This document shows, one piece after another, positions 26,262 to 34,499 of a stretch of DNA of 64,000 nt (position 1 is its first letter; each line of letters opens with the position of its first letter). Where the stretch lies: assembly GCA_029946105.1 (NCBI GenBank), contig JAQSDW010000221.1:1-64000 (forward strand). Direction: 5' to 3'. A program made the position numbers and the translations under genes. The notes under the pieces were generated by a model. That model worked only from the letters and a program-made list of their open reading frames with translations. It was not told the origin of the DNA and did no database searches. The stretch comes from Reyranella sp. (GTDB lineage Bacteria; Pseudomonadota; Alphaproteobacteria; Reyranellales; Reyranellaceae).

Positions 26262-26939
26262 TCAGGCTGACCAGGCGAGTCGCGAGCGTCCGATCGCCAT
26301 GGCGACGGCGGCCTGGGAGGGCTCGACCACGGGCAGGCCGACATGGCGCTGCAGCCGGTCGCGATAGCGGGCCATGCCGGCGCAGCCCATGACCAGCACG
26401 TCGGCGCCGTCCTCGTCGCGCAGTTCGGCGGCGACCTCGGCCATGCGGGCGAAGGTGGTGGCTTCATTGCTGAGTTCGACGACGCCCAGGCCGATGGCGC
26501 GATCGCCCGCCATGCGGTCGGCGAGGCCCATCTGCCCGACATAGCGCAGGTGGCGCGGAATCGACTTCTTCAGGATCGAGATCACGCCGAAGCGCTGGCC
26601 GAGCGTGAGGGCGGTCAGGATGCCGCACTCGGCAATGCCGAGGACCGGCTTGGCCGTGATTTCGCGCGCTGCATGCAGGCCGGGATCGGAGTAACAGGCG
26701 ATGACGAAGGCGGAGCAGTCGTTGTCGCGCTGGGTCACCATCTTGCCGATCGGTCCCACGACCTGCTCGACATGGGCCTGGCTTTCGATGCCGGGCGGGC
26801 CGTCCTTCAGGGTGATGCATTCGATGACGGGGCCGCCCTTCATGCGCAGCGGCTCCATGGCGGCATCGATGCCGCGGGTCACGGCATCGGTGGAATTGGG
26901 ATTGATGACGAGGATGCGGTCGGACATGGGCACGGACAT
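26262..26939 (-). CDS. Hydantoin racemase (Asp/Glu racemase superfamily)
   Basis: This 225-residue cofactor-independent racemase has the start DRILVINPNSTDAVTRGIDAAM, the first catalytic Cys in FVIACYSDPGL and the second in VLVMGCAGMARY, matching the two-cysteine pattern of hydantoin racemases. It interconverts D- and L-5-substituted hydantoins so that a stereospecific hydantoinase can use both. An ATG four codons downstream (26927) is an equally good start. It is on the opposite strand to the hydantoinase genes and would have its own promoter or be read through from the right. Confidence 0.9.
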   Translation of the reverse strand: MSVPMSDRILVINPNSTDAVTRGIDAAMEPLRMKGGPVIECITLKDGPPGIESQAHVEQVVGPIGKMVTQRDNDCSAFVIACYSDPGLHAAREITAKPVLGIAECGILTALTLGQRFGVISILKKSIPRHLRYVGQMGLADRMAGDRAIGLGVVELSNEATTFARMAEVAAELRDEDGADVLVMGCAGMARYRDRLQRHVGLPVVEPSQAAVAMAIGRSRLAWSA

Positions 26940-27020
26940 GGGCCGAAGATGGCCCCTAAATTGCTATTCAACAATGCCTGATCTAACGTCCGCGCTTGGG
27001 GATTTCTTTAGGAGGCTAAA

Positions 27021-27872
27021 ATGATGAAACGTCGCTACGCCGCGATTGCCGCGGCCATTCTGCTGTGCGCAAGCCCGGCGCTCGCACAGGACAAGAAGCC
27101 GCCACTGCGGACCGGCGTCGACGGCACCTTCGCCCCGCACGCCATGCCCAAGCTCGGCGGCGGCATCGAAGGCTTCCAGATCGACCTCTTCACCGAGGTC
27201 GCCAAGCGCATGAAGCGCGACATCACGATCGATGCCGTGAGCTTCTCGACGCTCATTCCCGGCATGCAGGCCGGCCGCTACGACTTCATCGCCGCGCCGA
27301 CCACGGTGACCAAGGAGCGCGCCGAGGCGATGCTCTTCACCTCGGGCTATCTGTGGACCGCCTTCCAGTTCGGCATCAAGAAGGGCACGCCGCCGATCAA
27401 GGGCTGGGCCGATCTCAAGGGCAAGGCCGTCTCCGTCAACAAGGGCACGCCCTACGAGACGCTGGCCAAGGCCGAGGGCGAGAAGAACGGTTTTACCGTG
27501 CAGGTCTACGACACCCAGCCCGATGCCACGCAGGCGGTGCTCTCGGGCCGCGCCTACGCGACGCTGGGCGGCAACACCACCATCGTCTACGCCGCCTCGA
27601 AGAACCCGCAGTTCGTGGCCGACCTCGAGCTGAAGGAGACGCGGGCTCACTGGGCCGCTCCCGTCCGCAAGGACAACGTGGCGCTGCGCAACGAGCTGCA
27701 GGACACGCTCGACTGCATGAAGAAGGACGGCACCATCGCCAAGATGGCCGAGAAGTGGTTCGGCAAGAAGCCCGAGGCCGACGACCTCGCCGTCGTCATC
27801 ACGCCGGGCTACGGCGTGCCGGGCATGCCGGGCTACGATCCCACACCGCACGAGTTGAAGTGTGGCACCTGA
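27021..27872 (+). CDS. Polar amino-acid ABC transporter binding protein (SBP_bac_3)
   Basis: This 283-residue family 3 periplasmic binding protein has a signal peptide ([19 protein letters not shown]), then [36 protein letters not shown], the typical ligand-binding first lobe, and [24 protein letters not shown] in the hinge region. The normal family motif is PFPP or similar and here reads FAPHAMP, so the ligand is not obvious. AGGAGG lies 7 bases before the ATG at 27021. It overlaps the ATPase gene by 11 bases. Confidence 0.92.
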   Translation: MMKRRYAAIAAAILLCASPALAQDKKPPLRTGVDGTFAPHAMPKLGGGIEGFQIDLFTEVAKRMKRDITIDAVSFSTLIPGMQAGRYDFIAAPTTVTKERAEAMLFTSGYLWTAFQFGIKKGTPPIKGWADLKGKAVSVNKGTPYETLAKAEGEKNGFTVQVYDTQPDATQAVLSGRAYATLGGNTTIVYAASKNPQFVADLELKETRAHWAAPVRKDNVALRNELQDTLDCMKKDGTIAKMAEKWFGKKPEADDLAVVITPGYGVPGMPGYDPTPHELKCGT

Positions 27873-28611
27873 TACCCAAGCGATCGTCGACGCACGGGCG
27901 ATCCACAAGCACTTCGGCGCCCTTCACGTCTTGAAGGGCGTCGACCTCAAGGTCGCCGAGCGCGAACTGGTGTTCGTGATCGGCCCCTCGGGGTCGGGCA
28001 AGTCGACCCTGCTGCGCTGCCTCAATCGGCTGGAGGAGCCATCCTCCGGCTCGATCCTGGTCGACGGCATCGACATGCTCGATGCCCGGACCGACATCAA
28101 CCACGCCCGCCAGCGCATCGGCATGGTGTTCCAGTCCTTCAATCTCTATCCGCACATGACGGCACTCGGCAACGTGACGCTGGCGCTGCGCAAGGTCGCC
28201 GGCAAGTCGCGCGCCGAGGCCGATCGCCTGGGCCAGGCGGCGCTGGAGCGCGTCGGTCTCGCCGACCGCGCCGGGCACACACCGGGCCAGCTCTCGGGCG
28301 GCCAGCAGCAGCGCGTCGCCATCGCCCGTTCGATCGCGCTGGAGCCGCGCGTCATGCTGTTCGACGAGCCGACGAGCGCACTCGACCCCGAGCTGGTGGG
28401 CTCGGTGCTGGAAGTCATGCGGTCCTTGCGCGAAAGCGGCATGACCATGATCGTGGTCAGCCACGAGATGGGCTTTGCCCGCAACGCCGCCGACCGCGTC
28501 GTGTTCATGGACGACGGGCTGATCGTGGAGCAGGGGCCGCCCGCGGCCATCTTCGAGAGCCCGACCCACGAACGCACCCGCGCCTTCATCGGCCAGATCC
28601 AGCGGCATTGA
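27862..28611 (+). CDS. Polar amino-acid ABC transporter ATPase (GlnQ/HisP-like)
   Basis: This 249-residue ATPase has Walker [15 protein letters not shown]-loop [14 protein letters not shown], signature [16 protein letters not shown], Walker [15 protein letters not shown] and H-switch [21 protein letters not shown], all standard for amino-acid importers. It starts at a GTG inside the last codons of the binding-protein gene. It precedes the two permeases and would power uptake of an amino acid, plausibly one released by or related to the hydantoin pathway. Confidence 0.94.
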   Translation: MAPDTQAIVDARAIHKHFGALHVLKGVDLKVAERELVFVIGPSGSGKSTLLRCLNRLEEPSSGSILVDGIDMLDARTDINHARQRIGMVFQSFNLYPHMTALGNVTLALRKVAGKSRAEADRLGQAALERVGLADRAGHTPGQLSGGQQQRVAIARSIALEPRVMLFDEPTSALDPELVGSVLEVMRSLRESGMTMIVVSHEMGFARNAADRVVFMDDGLIVEQGPPAAIFESPTHERTRAFIGQIQRH

Positions 28612-28635
28612 CCGCGCCGTCATGAGCACGCCGCC

Positions 28636-29316
28636 ATGACCAACTTCGAGCGTTTCCTCGACACGTTCTTCAACGGTAAGGTCATGCTGAAGTACCTGCC
28701 AGATATCCTGTCCGGCATGGTGGTGACGATCGAGCTCGCCGTGCTGATCGTGCTGTCGGGCCTCGCCGCCGGCCTGTCGCTCGCCCTGATCCGGAGTCTC
28801 GCGATCCGGCCGATCAACTGGCTGATCATCTTCGTCGTCGACCTGTTCCGCTCGCTGCCTCCTCTCGTGATCATCGTGCTGATGTACTTCGGCCTGCCTT
28901 ATGCCGAGGTCTCGCCCTCGGGGTTCGTCTCGACCTGGCTGTCGCTGGCGCTCGTCCTGATGGCCTTCTCCGAGGAGATCTTCTGGGCCGGCATCACCTC
29001 GGTTCACAAGGGCCAGTGGGAGGCCGCGCGCTCGACCGGGCTCTCGTTCGGCCAGACCCTGATGAACGTCGTGCTGCCCCAGGCGCTCCGGATTACCATC
29101 CCGCCGCTCACCAACCGCACCATCGCCATCACCAAGGGCACCGCGCTCGGCACCGTCGTGGCCGTCACCGAGATCCTGGGCGAGGCGAGCTCGGCCGTCT
29201 CCAACTCCTACAATCCCTCGCCGCTGATGTTGGGCGCGGCGGCCTATCTCGTGCTCTTCCTCCCCGTCGTCGTGCTTGCGCGTCGTCTGGAAACCAAATT
29301 CGCCTGGAAGCGGTGA
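28636..29316 (+). CDS. Amino-acid ABC transporter permease 1
   Basis: This 226-residue permease of the HisM/GlnP type has about five membrane helices and begins MTNFERFLDTFFNGKVMLKYLPDILSGMVVTIELAVLIVL. The cytoplasmic EAA loop is EAARSTGLSFGQTLMNVVLPQALRITIPPL. It starts 24 bases after the ATPase. With the second permease it forms a heterodimeric channel, as in histidine and glutamate importers. Confidence 0.93.
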   Translation: MTNFERFLDTFFNGKVMLKYLPDILSGMVVTIELAVLIVLSGLAAGLSLALIRSLAIRPINWLIIFVVDLFRSLPPLVIIVLMYFGLPYAEVSPSGFVSTWLSLALVLMAFSEEIFWAGITSVHKGQWEAARSTGLSFGQTLMNVVLPQALRITIPPLTNRTIAITKGTALGTVVAVTEILGEASSAVSNSYNPSPLMLGAAAYLVLFLPVVVLARRLETKFAWKR

Positions 29317-29326
29317 GGGCGAAGCG

Positions 29327-29992
29327 ATGATCCAGACCTTCTTCAACATCGAGATCATCGCGGCGGCCTGGCCGATCGTGCTGTCGGGCCTGCTCAACAC
29401 CGTGCTGCTGTCGCTGATCGTGGTGCCGCTCGGCCTGTTCGGCGGCCTGCTGCTGGCACTGCTGGCATCGATCCGTCACCCGCTGGTGCGCTGGCCGCTG
29501 ATGGCCTGGGTCGATTTCTTTCGCGCCTTTCCGCCGCTGGTCCTCCTCATCCTGCTGTTCGCCGGGCTGCCCTTTGCCGGCCTCGAACTGGGCGGCTTCG
29601 CCTGCGTCGCGATAGCCTTCTTCCTCAACACCGGCGCCTACTACGGCGAGATTTTCCGCGCCGGTATCGATTCGGTTCCGGCGGGGCAGGTCGAGGCCGG
29701 CCGCTCCACCGGCCTCAGCCGCCTGCAGGCCATGACCTGGATCGTCCTGCCCCAGGCGGTGCGCAACGTGCTGCCCGACCTGCTCTCCAACACGCTGGAG
29801 GTGGTGAAGCTCACCTCGCTCGGCAGCGTCGTGGCCGTCCCCGAGCTGCTCTACCAGGCGCGCCAGGCGCAGAGCCTGACGTATAATCCGACCCCGATCG
29901 TGGTGGCGGCGATCATCTACTTCCTGATGCTGTGGCCGCTGGTGCGGCTGTTGAGCCGCCTCGAAAACCGAGCGCTCGCCGGCCGTCGCTAG
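29327..29992 (+). CDS. Amino-acid ABC transporter permease 2
   Basis: This is the second 221-residue permease of the pair, beginning MIQTFFNIEIIAAAWPIVLSGLLNTVLLSLIVVP; the upstream start in the ORF track lies inside the previous gene. The EAA loop is EAGRSTGLSRLQAMTWIVLPQAVRNVLP. Its start is 10 bases after permease 1, and it ends the four-gene operon. Its stop is 3 bases from the stop of the convergent small gene, with no terminator visible between them. Confidence 0.93.
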   Translation: MIQTFFNIEIIAAAWPIVLSGLLNTVLLSLIVVPLGLFGGLLLALLASIRHPLVRWPLMAWVDFFRAFPPLVLLILLFAGLPFAGLELGGFACVAIAFFLNTGAYYGEIFRAGIDSVPAGQVEAGRSTGLSRLQAMTWIVLPQAVRNVLPDLLSNTLEVVKLTSLGSVVAVPELLYQARQAQSLTYNPTPIVVAAIIYFLMLWPLVRLLSRLENRALAGRR

Positions 29993-29995
29993 CCC

Positions 29996-30382
29996 CTAAT
30001 ACTCCTGAAGCATCCGGCCGTCGGGCAGGATCGTGATCTTGCTCGGCACGCGCTGCTCCTGCGGCGGGCTGAGCGGCCTGATGCGGGTGGCATCGGCCTT
30101 CCAGTTGCCGTCGACTTGCCGTTCGATCCGCTGGACCTTGTAGCCTTCCGACTGGATGCGATCGCGCGCGAACGACTCGGTGTTCGGATAGGCCTGGATC
30201 GGCACGCCGCCGGGCGGGATCGTGGGCGTCGGCGCCGGAGGCGGCGGCGCGAACTGGCCGGACGAGGCACCCGGGAAGCGATGGTCGACCTGGGCACTGG
30301 CAGTGCCGGCAAGGGCAACAAGGACGCCGATCAGGAGCGAAGCGAGGAGGGGGATACGCATGATCTCGATATGGAACCGCAT
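29996..30382 (-). CDS. Small secreted protein, unknown function
   Basis: The family is not recognised. The 128-residue product has an N-terminal signal peptide (MRIPLLASLLIGVLVALAGTASA), then a proline-rich segment (FAPPPPAPTPTIPPGG), then a basic domain of about 65 residues with SEGYKVQRIERQVDGNWKADATR, which resembles small periplasmic PepSY- or DUF-type folds only in length and charge. The ATG at 30361 gives a better signal peptide than 30382. Two copies of a palindromic 19-bp motif lie upstream, the nearer about 45 bases from the start, so it may be the regulated target. Confidence 0.65.
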   Translation of the reverse strand: MRFHIEIMRIPLLASLLIGVLVALAGTASAQVDHRFPGASSGQFAPPPPAPTPTIPPGGVPIQAYPNTESFARDRIQSEGYKVQRIERQVDGNWKADATRIRPLSPPQEQRVPSKITILPDGRMLQEY

Positions 30383-30407
30383 TTAGGCGGCTACAAGCAC
30401 GATCGGA

Positions 30408-30426
30408 TGTCGCCAAAAACACGACA
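30408..30426 (+). repeat. Operator-like palindromic repeat, copy A
   Basis: TGTCGCCAAAAACACGACA has TGTCG/CGACA arms and differs at two positions from copy B 96 bases away. The stretch 30383-30644, between two leftward genes, has no coding potential I could support. The pairing of two near-identical palindromes suggests a regulator-binding site for the small secreted protein gene. No known box was recognised. Confidence 0.5.
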
Positions 30427-30522
30427 AATCAAAGATTCGGATCGGTGCATTCCAGACTGCGAGAATCGAGAGCCAATCCTCTGAACCGATTGCTGAATTT
30501 CCAGCTCGTCACCTCCTCGTCG

Positions 30523-30541
30523 TGTCGCCTAAAACGCGACA
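30523..30541 (+). repeat. Operator-like palindromic repeat, copy B
   Basis: TGTCGCCTAAAACGCGACA has 6-bp perfect arms TGTCGC/GCGACA around seven bases. It matches copy A at 17 of 19 positions, in the same orientation, 115 bases apart. A more degenerate third trace, CCAAAACGCGGAC, lies near 30589. Together they look like a multi-site operator or a small dispersed repeat. Confidence 0.5.
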
Positions 30542-30644
30542 TTTCCGAAACTCGTTTCGTGTTTTCCTATTTCTCCGTCGAACTCGATCCAAAACGCGGA
30601 CGCAATTCGCCCGAGAGGAAGTATAGGAAATATGAATCGGCCGG

Positions 30645-31355
30645 TCAAGTCCTAACGCGCGGCGGCATCCACCACAGCCAGGCCGCCGCCACGATCAGCA
30701 GGCCGAAGGCGATCGGCCCGTGCGGGCTCGCGTGCGCGGTCTGCAGCTCCCAGCCGAAGCCGAGCAGGAGCACCATGTTGAGCCAGCCGGCGCGGCCCGA
30801 CAGCAGCAGGGCGGAGGCCACGAGAAAGGCGCTGGCGAAGGCCGCCCACGACGCCGTCTCACTCACGAACGAGCCGACGCCGCCCACCAGCGGATCGACC
30901 CACATGGTGTTGAGCAGCAGCACGACGCCCTCGAGCTGCGCCGGACCGAGCTTGCCGCGCGCCACCAGGTCCTGGACGACGAGGAGGGTGCGGCCAAGGC
31001 CGATGCCGCCGATCCCGTCGAGGATGGTGAAGTAGACCGCGAAGACCAGGATCGCCACCCGGGCGAGCCGGGCCGCGACCACGGCGGCGGTCCCGTCTGC
31101 GGTGCCGATGCCGTCGACCATCAGCCACAGGCCGACGGCGACCAGGGCGACCATCGGCGTCTGGATCATGTGCAGGGTGAACCACCACTGCGGCCCGAAA
31201 TAGCCGAGCGCCGAATGGTTGGCATGCGGATGGGCCTCGGACAGGAACTGGTACATGCCGGGCGAGTTGGTGAAGCCGGCGGGATGGAACAGTTCGAGGC
31301 CGATCAAGACAGCGGGAGCGACGAAGAGGCAGAGCCACCAGAGAATTTGTTTCAT
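30645..31355 (-). CDS. Multi-pass membrane protein, unknown function
   Basis: I do not recognise the family. From the ATG at 31355 the product is 236 residues (MKQILWWLCLFVAPAVLIGLELFHPAGF); an ATG three codons earlier is also possible, and the ORF-track start at 31544 is too long. About six membrane helices can be seen, with an early extramembrane stretch rich in His and aromatic residues (SEAHPHANHSALGYFGPQWWFTLHM). The last helix ends in WLWWMPPRVRT. The cluster of His in the first loop could bind metal, but that is a guess. It is divergent from the metalloprotease gene. Confidence 0.72.
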   Translation of the reverse strand: MKQILWWLCLFVAPAVLIGLELFHPAGFTNSPGMYQFLSEAHPHANHSALGYFGPQWWFTLHMIQTPMVALVAVGLWLMVDGIGTADGTAAVVAARLARVAILVFAVYFTILDGIGGIGLGRTLLVVQDLVARGKLGPAQLEGVVLLLNTMWVDPLVGGVGSFVSETASWAAFASAFLVASALLLSGRAGWLNMVLLLGFGWELQTAHASPHGPIAFGLLIVAAAWLWWMPPRVRT

Positions 31356-31543
31356 CGTCCCCATCGGCTCATTGCTGGCCAACGTTCCCCCTTTGCCGTC
31401 ACTCGCGCCGACGATGACAGTGACGATGGCAGTTGCACCCCGGTCGGACAAGGCGCGGACCTCCCGGGGGATGAGGACGGTGGTTTGGACGTAGTCCTTG
31501 ATGGAATGCGCCGCCCGGCTGGCCTTGCCCCGGTTCCGCCGCA

Positions 31544-32308
31544 ATGGAGTTCGCCGTGCGCTTTGGTCGGTGGGTTGGACGGTTGGCCGTGGGGTTGGTG
31601 CTGTCGGGCCTGGTTTTCATGGCGACGGCGATGGCGTTCTCTGTTCTGCCCGCCAACGCCGCGAACGGCCCCGCCGAGCCGAGGGGCCAGGCGCCGCGGG
31701 AACAGGCATCGCGGGGCGATGAGGCACCACGGAGCGGTCAGAGCCTCCACTACACCGACCATGCAGCGCCCGCCGCGACGCGGCGCGTAATTTCCCTCTA
31801 TGTCGATCGCGATTTCAGCGACGCCGAACGCGAGCGCATCGCGCTCGCCGTGCGGCAGTGGAACGTCGCCCTCAATGGCTTCATCCAGTTCCGCCTGGGT
31901 CTGCTCGCGCCCAACCCGCAACCGCAGTTGCTGGCGCAGATCCGGCGCTCCGGCGGCTGGGTCCTGGCGCGCATCGACAGCCGCCATCCGGTGGCACGCC
32001 AGGCCGAAGTGCGCCAGGCGATGGCGATGACGATTGGCAGCAGTGCCGGCGGCGGCATCGTCTATGTGATCAGCGACCGCTTCGGCCTGTCCGACTTGAA
32101 CGGCGTCGTCCTGCACGAGCTCGGCCATGTGCTGGGCGCCGGACATGACGATTCCGCCAGCGGTCATTTGATGGCTTCGGTCTACAAGGCCGGTAATGGC
32201 CACTGTATCGACCAGGGCGCGGTGGCAATGGTTGCCAATGCCCAGCGCCTGCCGCTGTCGCGCCTCAACTGGTGCGTCGGCCCGGGGCTCCAGGCGAACG
32301 CGCGCTAA
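31544..32308 (+). CDS. Matrixin-type zinc metalloprotease
   Basis: This 254-residue exported protease has an N-terminal signal helix (LAVGLVLSGLVFMATAMAFSVLPANA) after a short basic leader, a low-complexity Pro/Arg/Gln linker, and a catalytic domain from about residue 80. The zinc motif HELGHVLGAGHD (191-202) is the extended HExxHxxGxxHD of the metzincin clan, with the downstream Met-turn in GHLMASVY. Matrixin-like minimal domains of this size are found in bacteria and cleave extracellular or periplasmic proteins. No propeptide cysteine switch is evident. A substrate is not known. Confidence 0.88.
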   Translation: MEFAVRFGRWVGRLAVGLVLSGLVFMATAMAFSVLPANAANGPAEPRGQAPREQASRGDEAPRSGQSLHYTDHAAPAATRRVISLYVDRDFSDAERERIALAVRQWNVALNGFIQFRLGLLAPNPQPQLLAQIRRSGGWVLARIDSRHPVARQAEVRQAMAMTIGSSAGGGIVYVISDRFGLSDLNGVVLHELGHVLGAGHDDSASGHLMASVYKAGNGHCIDQGAVAMVANAQRLPLSRLNWCVGPGLQANAR

Positions 32309-32376
32309 TCCTCTTGATTTCCTCAAGTGAGTCACAACACCGGCGGGCACGGTGGTGCGGCAACCGCGCCGCCACT

Positions 32377-32492
32377 CCTTGACTTGCCGCGTGCGCTGAA
32401 CGTTTTACTATCAACGCATGATCTCCCGCAGGAACACTTTATCGGGGCTGGTTGCGTCGGCCACCGCCGGATGCACCGCTCGGCCGGCATCC
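32377..32492 (+). repeat. Duplicated gene leader, copy 1 (before nuclease gene)
   Basis: This 116-bp segment matches 37409-37524 at about 86% by eye. It includes the upstream region, an ATG and codons for a signal with lipobox (ISRRNTLSGLVASATAGC). In the second copy this is the real 5' end of the GH25 lysozyme gene; here it is fused in frame in front of the nuclease-like gene, whose own signal peptide and ribosome site follow. It is probably a relic that supplies a promoter. Confidence 0.85.
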
Positions 32493-32525
32493 TTGACACC
32501 TCCCATACCCGGCGGAGGCGAAGAA

Positions 32526-33059
32526 GTGTCGGTACTGCGGTTAGGTATCTTAGCGATCGTGCTGTCTCTGGCGTTCCTGCCCGCCGCCGGCGCCCAATCT
32601 GCGCTCGACGACGACACCAAGAGCGCGCCCGCCCAACCGCGTTTTCGCGTCGTTGAAGGCGACACCGTGAAGTTTGGCCCGCAGCTCGTGGCTATGTTCG
32701 GCATCGACGCCCCGGATAAGGGCCAGACCTGCGATGACGGCCAATGGTGGCCGAGCCCGCTCGCCAGGAAGGCGCTCGAGGGCTTCATCTCTGGCCGGCC
32801 GGTGACATGTCGCCAGGTCGAACTCGATGTCCGCAACAATCGCCCGGTGGCGCAGTGTTTCGCGGGAGCGGATGACCTGCAGGAAAAGATGGTCTCCGCC
32901 GGTTGGGCTTGGGCCTTCGTGCGCCAGAGCGATCGGTACGTGCCTGAGGAGCGGGATGCTGTGATCCGAAAGGTAGGTGTGCACGGGCACCGATGCCTGT
33001 CACCTTGGGAGTGGAGGGCGCAGCAGAGGCTTTCCAACGAGAAGCGGCAGGGCCAATGA
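32526..33059 (+). CDS. Exported staphylococcal-nuclease-like protein
   Basis: The nuclease-like (SNase fold) domain covers about residues 38-165, with FRVVEGDTVKFGPQLVAMFGIDAPDKGQTC, ELDVRNNRPVAQCFAGADDLQEKMVSAGWAWA, and the typical SPWEWRAQQR ending. The GTG at 32526 is the preferred start: it begins a good signal peptide (VLRLGILAIVLSLAFLPAAGA), and GGAGG lies 7 bases upstream. The longer frame from ATG 32418 (213 residues) would fuse a second, lipoprotein-type signal copied from the GH25 gene. Of the nuclease residues, one Arg of the active site is recognisable and the others less so, so activity is uncertain. The last codons are in a tandem duplication. Confidence 0.8.
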   Translation: MSVLRLGILAIVLSLAFLPAAGAQSALDDDTKSAPAQPRFRVVEGDTVKFGPQLVAMFGIDAPDKGQTCDDGQWWPSPLARKALEGFISGRPVTCRQVELDVRNNRPVAQCFAGADDLQEKMVSAGWAWAFVRQSDRYVPEERDAVIRKVGVHGHRCLSPWEWRAQQRLSNEKRQGQ

Positions 33060-33072
33060 GAAGCGGTAGGGC
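33035..33072 (+). repeat. 19-bp tandem duplication at nuclease gene end
   Basis: CAACGAGAAGCGGCAGGGC is followed directly by CAATGAGAAGCGGTAGGGC, differing at two positions. The second copy contains the TGA that ends the nuclease-like gene, so the present C-terminus NEKRQGQ results from the duplication. Confidence 0.8.
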
Positions 33073-33117
33073 AGCTCGGAATTTTTCGTGCGCTGCCGGT
33101 CGATGGCTTCAACGAGA

Positions 33118-34338
33118 CTAACGCTGCATTTGCGAGCGGGCGCGGGCTGACGCAATTGCGACTGCCAGGGTAGCGACGATCATCAGGCCAGTGACAACGA
33201 TCAATGCCACGGACAGAGAAACGACGGTCAGTGTCGCGCTTGCGAAGATAACGCCCGTTGCGTTTGCAGTGCGCAGCAGGGCGAACACTTCCGGTCGTCT
33301 CTGCGGTGGGGCGAGGGCATCGAGGATGAGCGAGTAGTAGGTGGCCAGGGGAGCCAGAACAGAACCGATGAGGACGGCTCCGATAACGGTGGTCGTGACG
33401 GATATTTCGAGTGCAGCGAGAGCGGATCCCAGCGTCATGATGATCAGTTGGACAAGGACGGCCTTCCGCGTCGCCATGCGGTTCCGCACGCTAACCCATA
33501 TCCCGCCTGCGACTGAGGCCAGACACAGCGGAACCGTGAAGACGATTGCCAAGGTCGGCTGGTAGCCGAAGTTCAAAGCCAGCGCGACGGCTCCGATCTC
33601 AATGCCCGCAACGGCGGCACCTCCCGCCGCGGCGCACGTAAGCCACAACAGAATGGAAGGGCTGAGAACCGAGCCTTGAGGACCGTGCACACCATCGATG
33701 TGGGCTGAGCCTGTATCCGGGATCAACAATGCCGGAACAGCGCCTATAACCGCGAGCGCCAGGACAGCGAAGGCTGGCGAGACAATGGCCAGACCCGAAG
33801 CCGCCACTGGAGCCAGCACGAAGGTCACCTCGTTGAGCGTGGCCGCAATACCGAGGGCTCGTGGCAGCCTAGAAGCCGACGCCAAATGGTTGAGCACGGC
33901 ACGCAGATATCCAGAAGCAGCGCCGTTGACCAATCCGGCAACTGCCGCAAGCACGATGAGCCACCTGAAGGATGCTTCGTATGCCACGAGCAAAGCAATC
34001 GAGGCCAGAGCAACCGTACGAATGACCACCAATAGCTTCAGGTATGAAGCCAGAGGCAGGGTCTTGCCGAGCCGAGCAATCGGGATGGCGCCGCACACCT
34101 GAGCGAGCGTCATCGCCAGGATCATGGCAGCGCCGTCGGTAGCTTGCCCATTGAGGCTGAAGGCGACGAGCGAGAACGCGACGGGCCCTCCCGCCTGCGG
34201 TACGCCCATGGTGCCGGAAGAAATGAACCAACGAAGCAGCGGCCAGCGAGACGGCGGTGCAGTCGGCCCTGCGCGATACGTGGGCATTGCCGAAGCTACG
34301 ATACGGACCCTGCGACGGCCATAGCCCGGAAACACCAC
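33118..34338 (-). CDS. MFS-family transporter
   Basis: This 406-residue major facilitator has about twelve membrane helices and begins in the hydrophilic N-terminus PTYRAGPTAPPSRWPLLRWFISSG. Motifs are weak: GAIPIARLGKTLP resembles the loop 2-3 motif, and AVLNHLASASRLPRALGIAATLNEVTFVLAPVAASG resembles the domain-linking part of the sugar/drug efflux groups. An ATG at 34287 is an alternative start. Compared with its neighbours the gene uses fewer G/C-ending codons, so it may be an acquired gene. The substrate is unknown. Confidence 0.83.
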   Translation of the reverse strand: MVFPGYGRRRVRIVASAMPTYRAGPTAPPSRWPLLRWFISSGTMGVPQAGGPVAFSLVAFSLNGQATDGAAMILAMTLAQVCGAIPIARLGKTLPLASYLKLLVVIRTVALASIALLVAYEASFRWLIVLAAVAGLVNGAASGYLRAVLNHLASASRLPRALGIAATLNEVTFVLAPVAASGLAIVSPAFAVLALAVIGAVPALLIPDTGSAHIDGVHGPQGSVLSPSILLWLTCAAAGGAAVAGIEIGAVALALNFGYQPTLAIVFTVPLCLASVAGGIWVSVRNRMATRKAVLVQLIIMTLGSALAALEISVTTTVIGAVLIGSVLAPLATYYSLILDALAPPQRRPEVFALLRTANATGVIFASATLTVVSLSVALIVVTGLMIVATLAVAIASARARSQMQR

Positions 34339-34499
34339 GCCCGCATCTGCTCAACAGTCGGCGCAGCGCTAGAGGCATGGCCTCCATAGGCGCAGGCACA
34401 ACAGAAGAGCGCCGCGCCCAGCGTAGGGCCGCCGTCCATCTGCGGTTCGCCTACAACTCGTCGAATGCGCGGTTCAGATGAACGCGCGCATGGCTGCAA

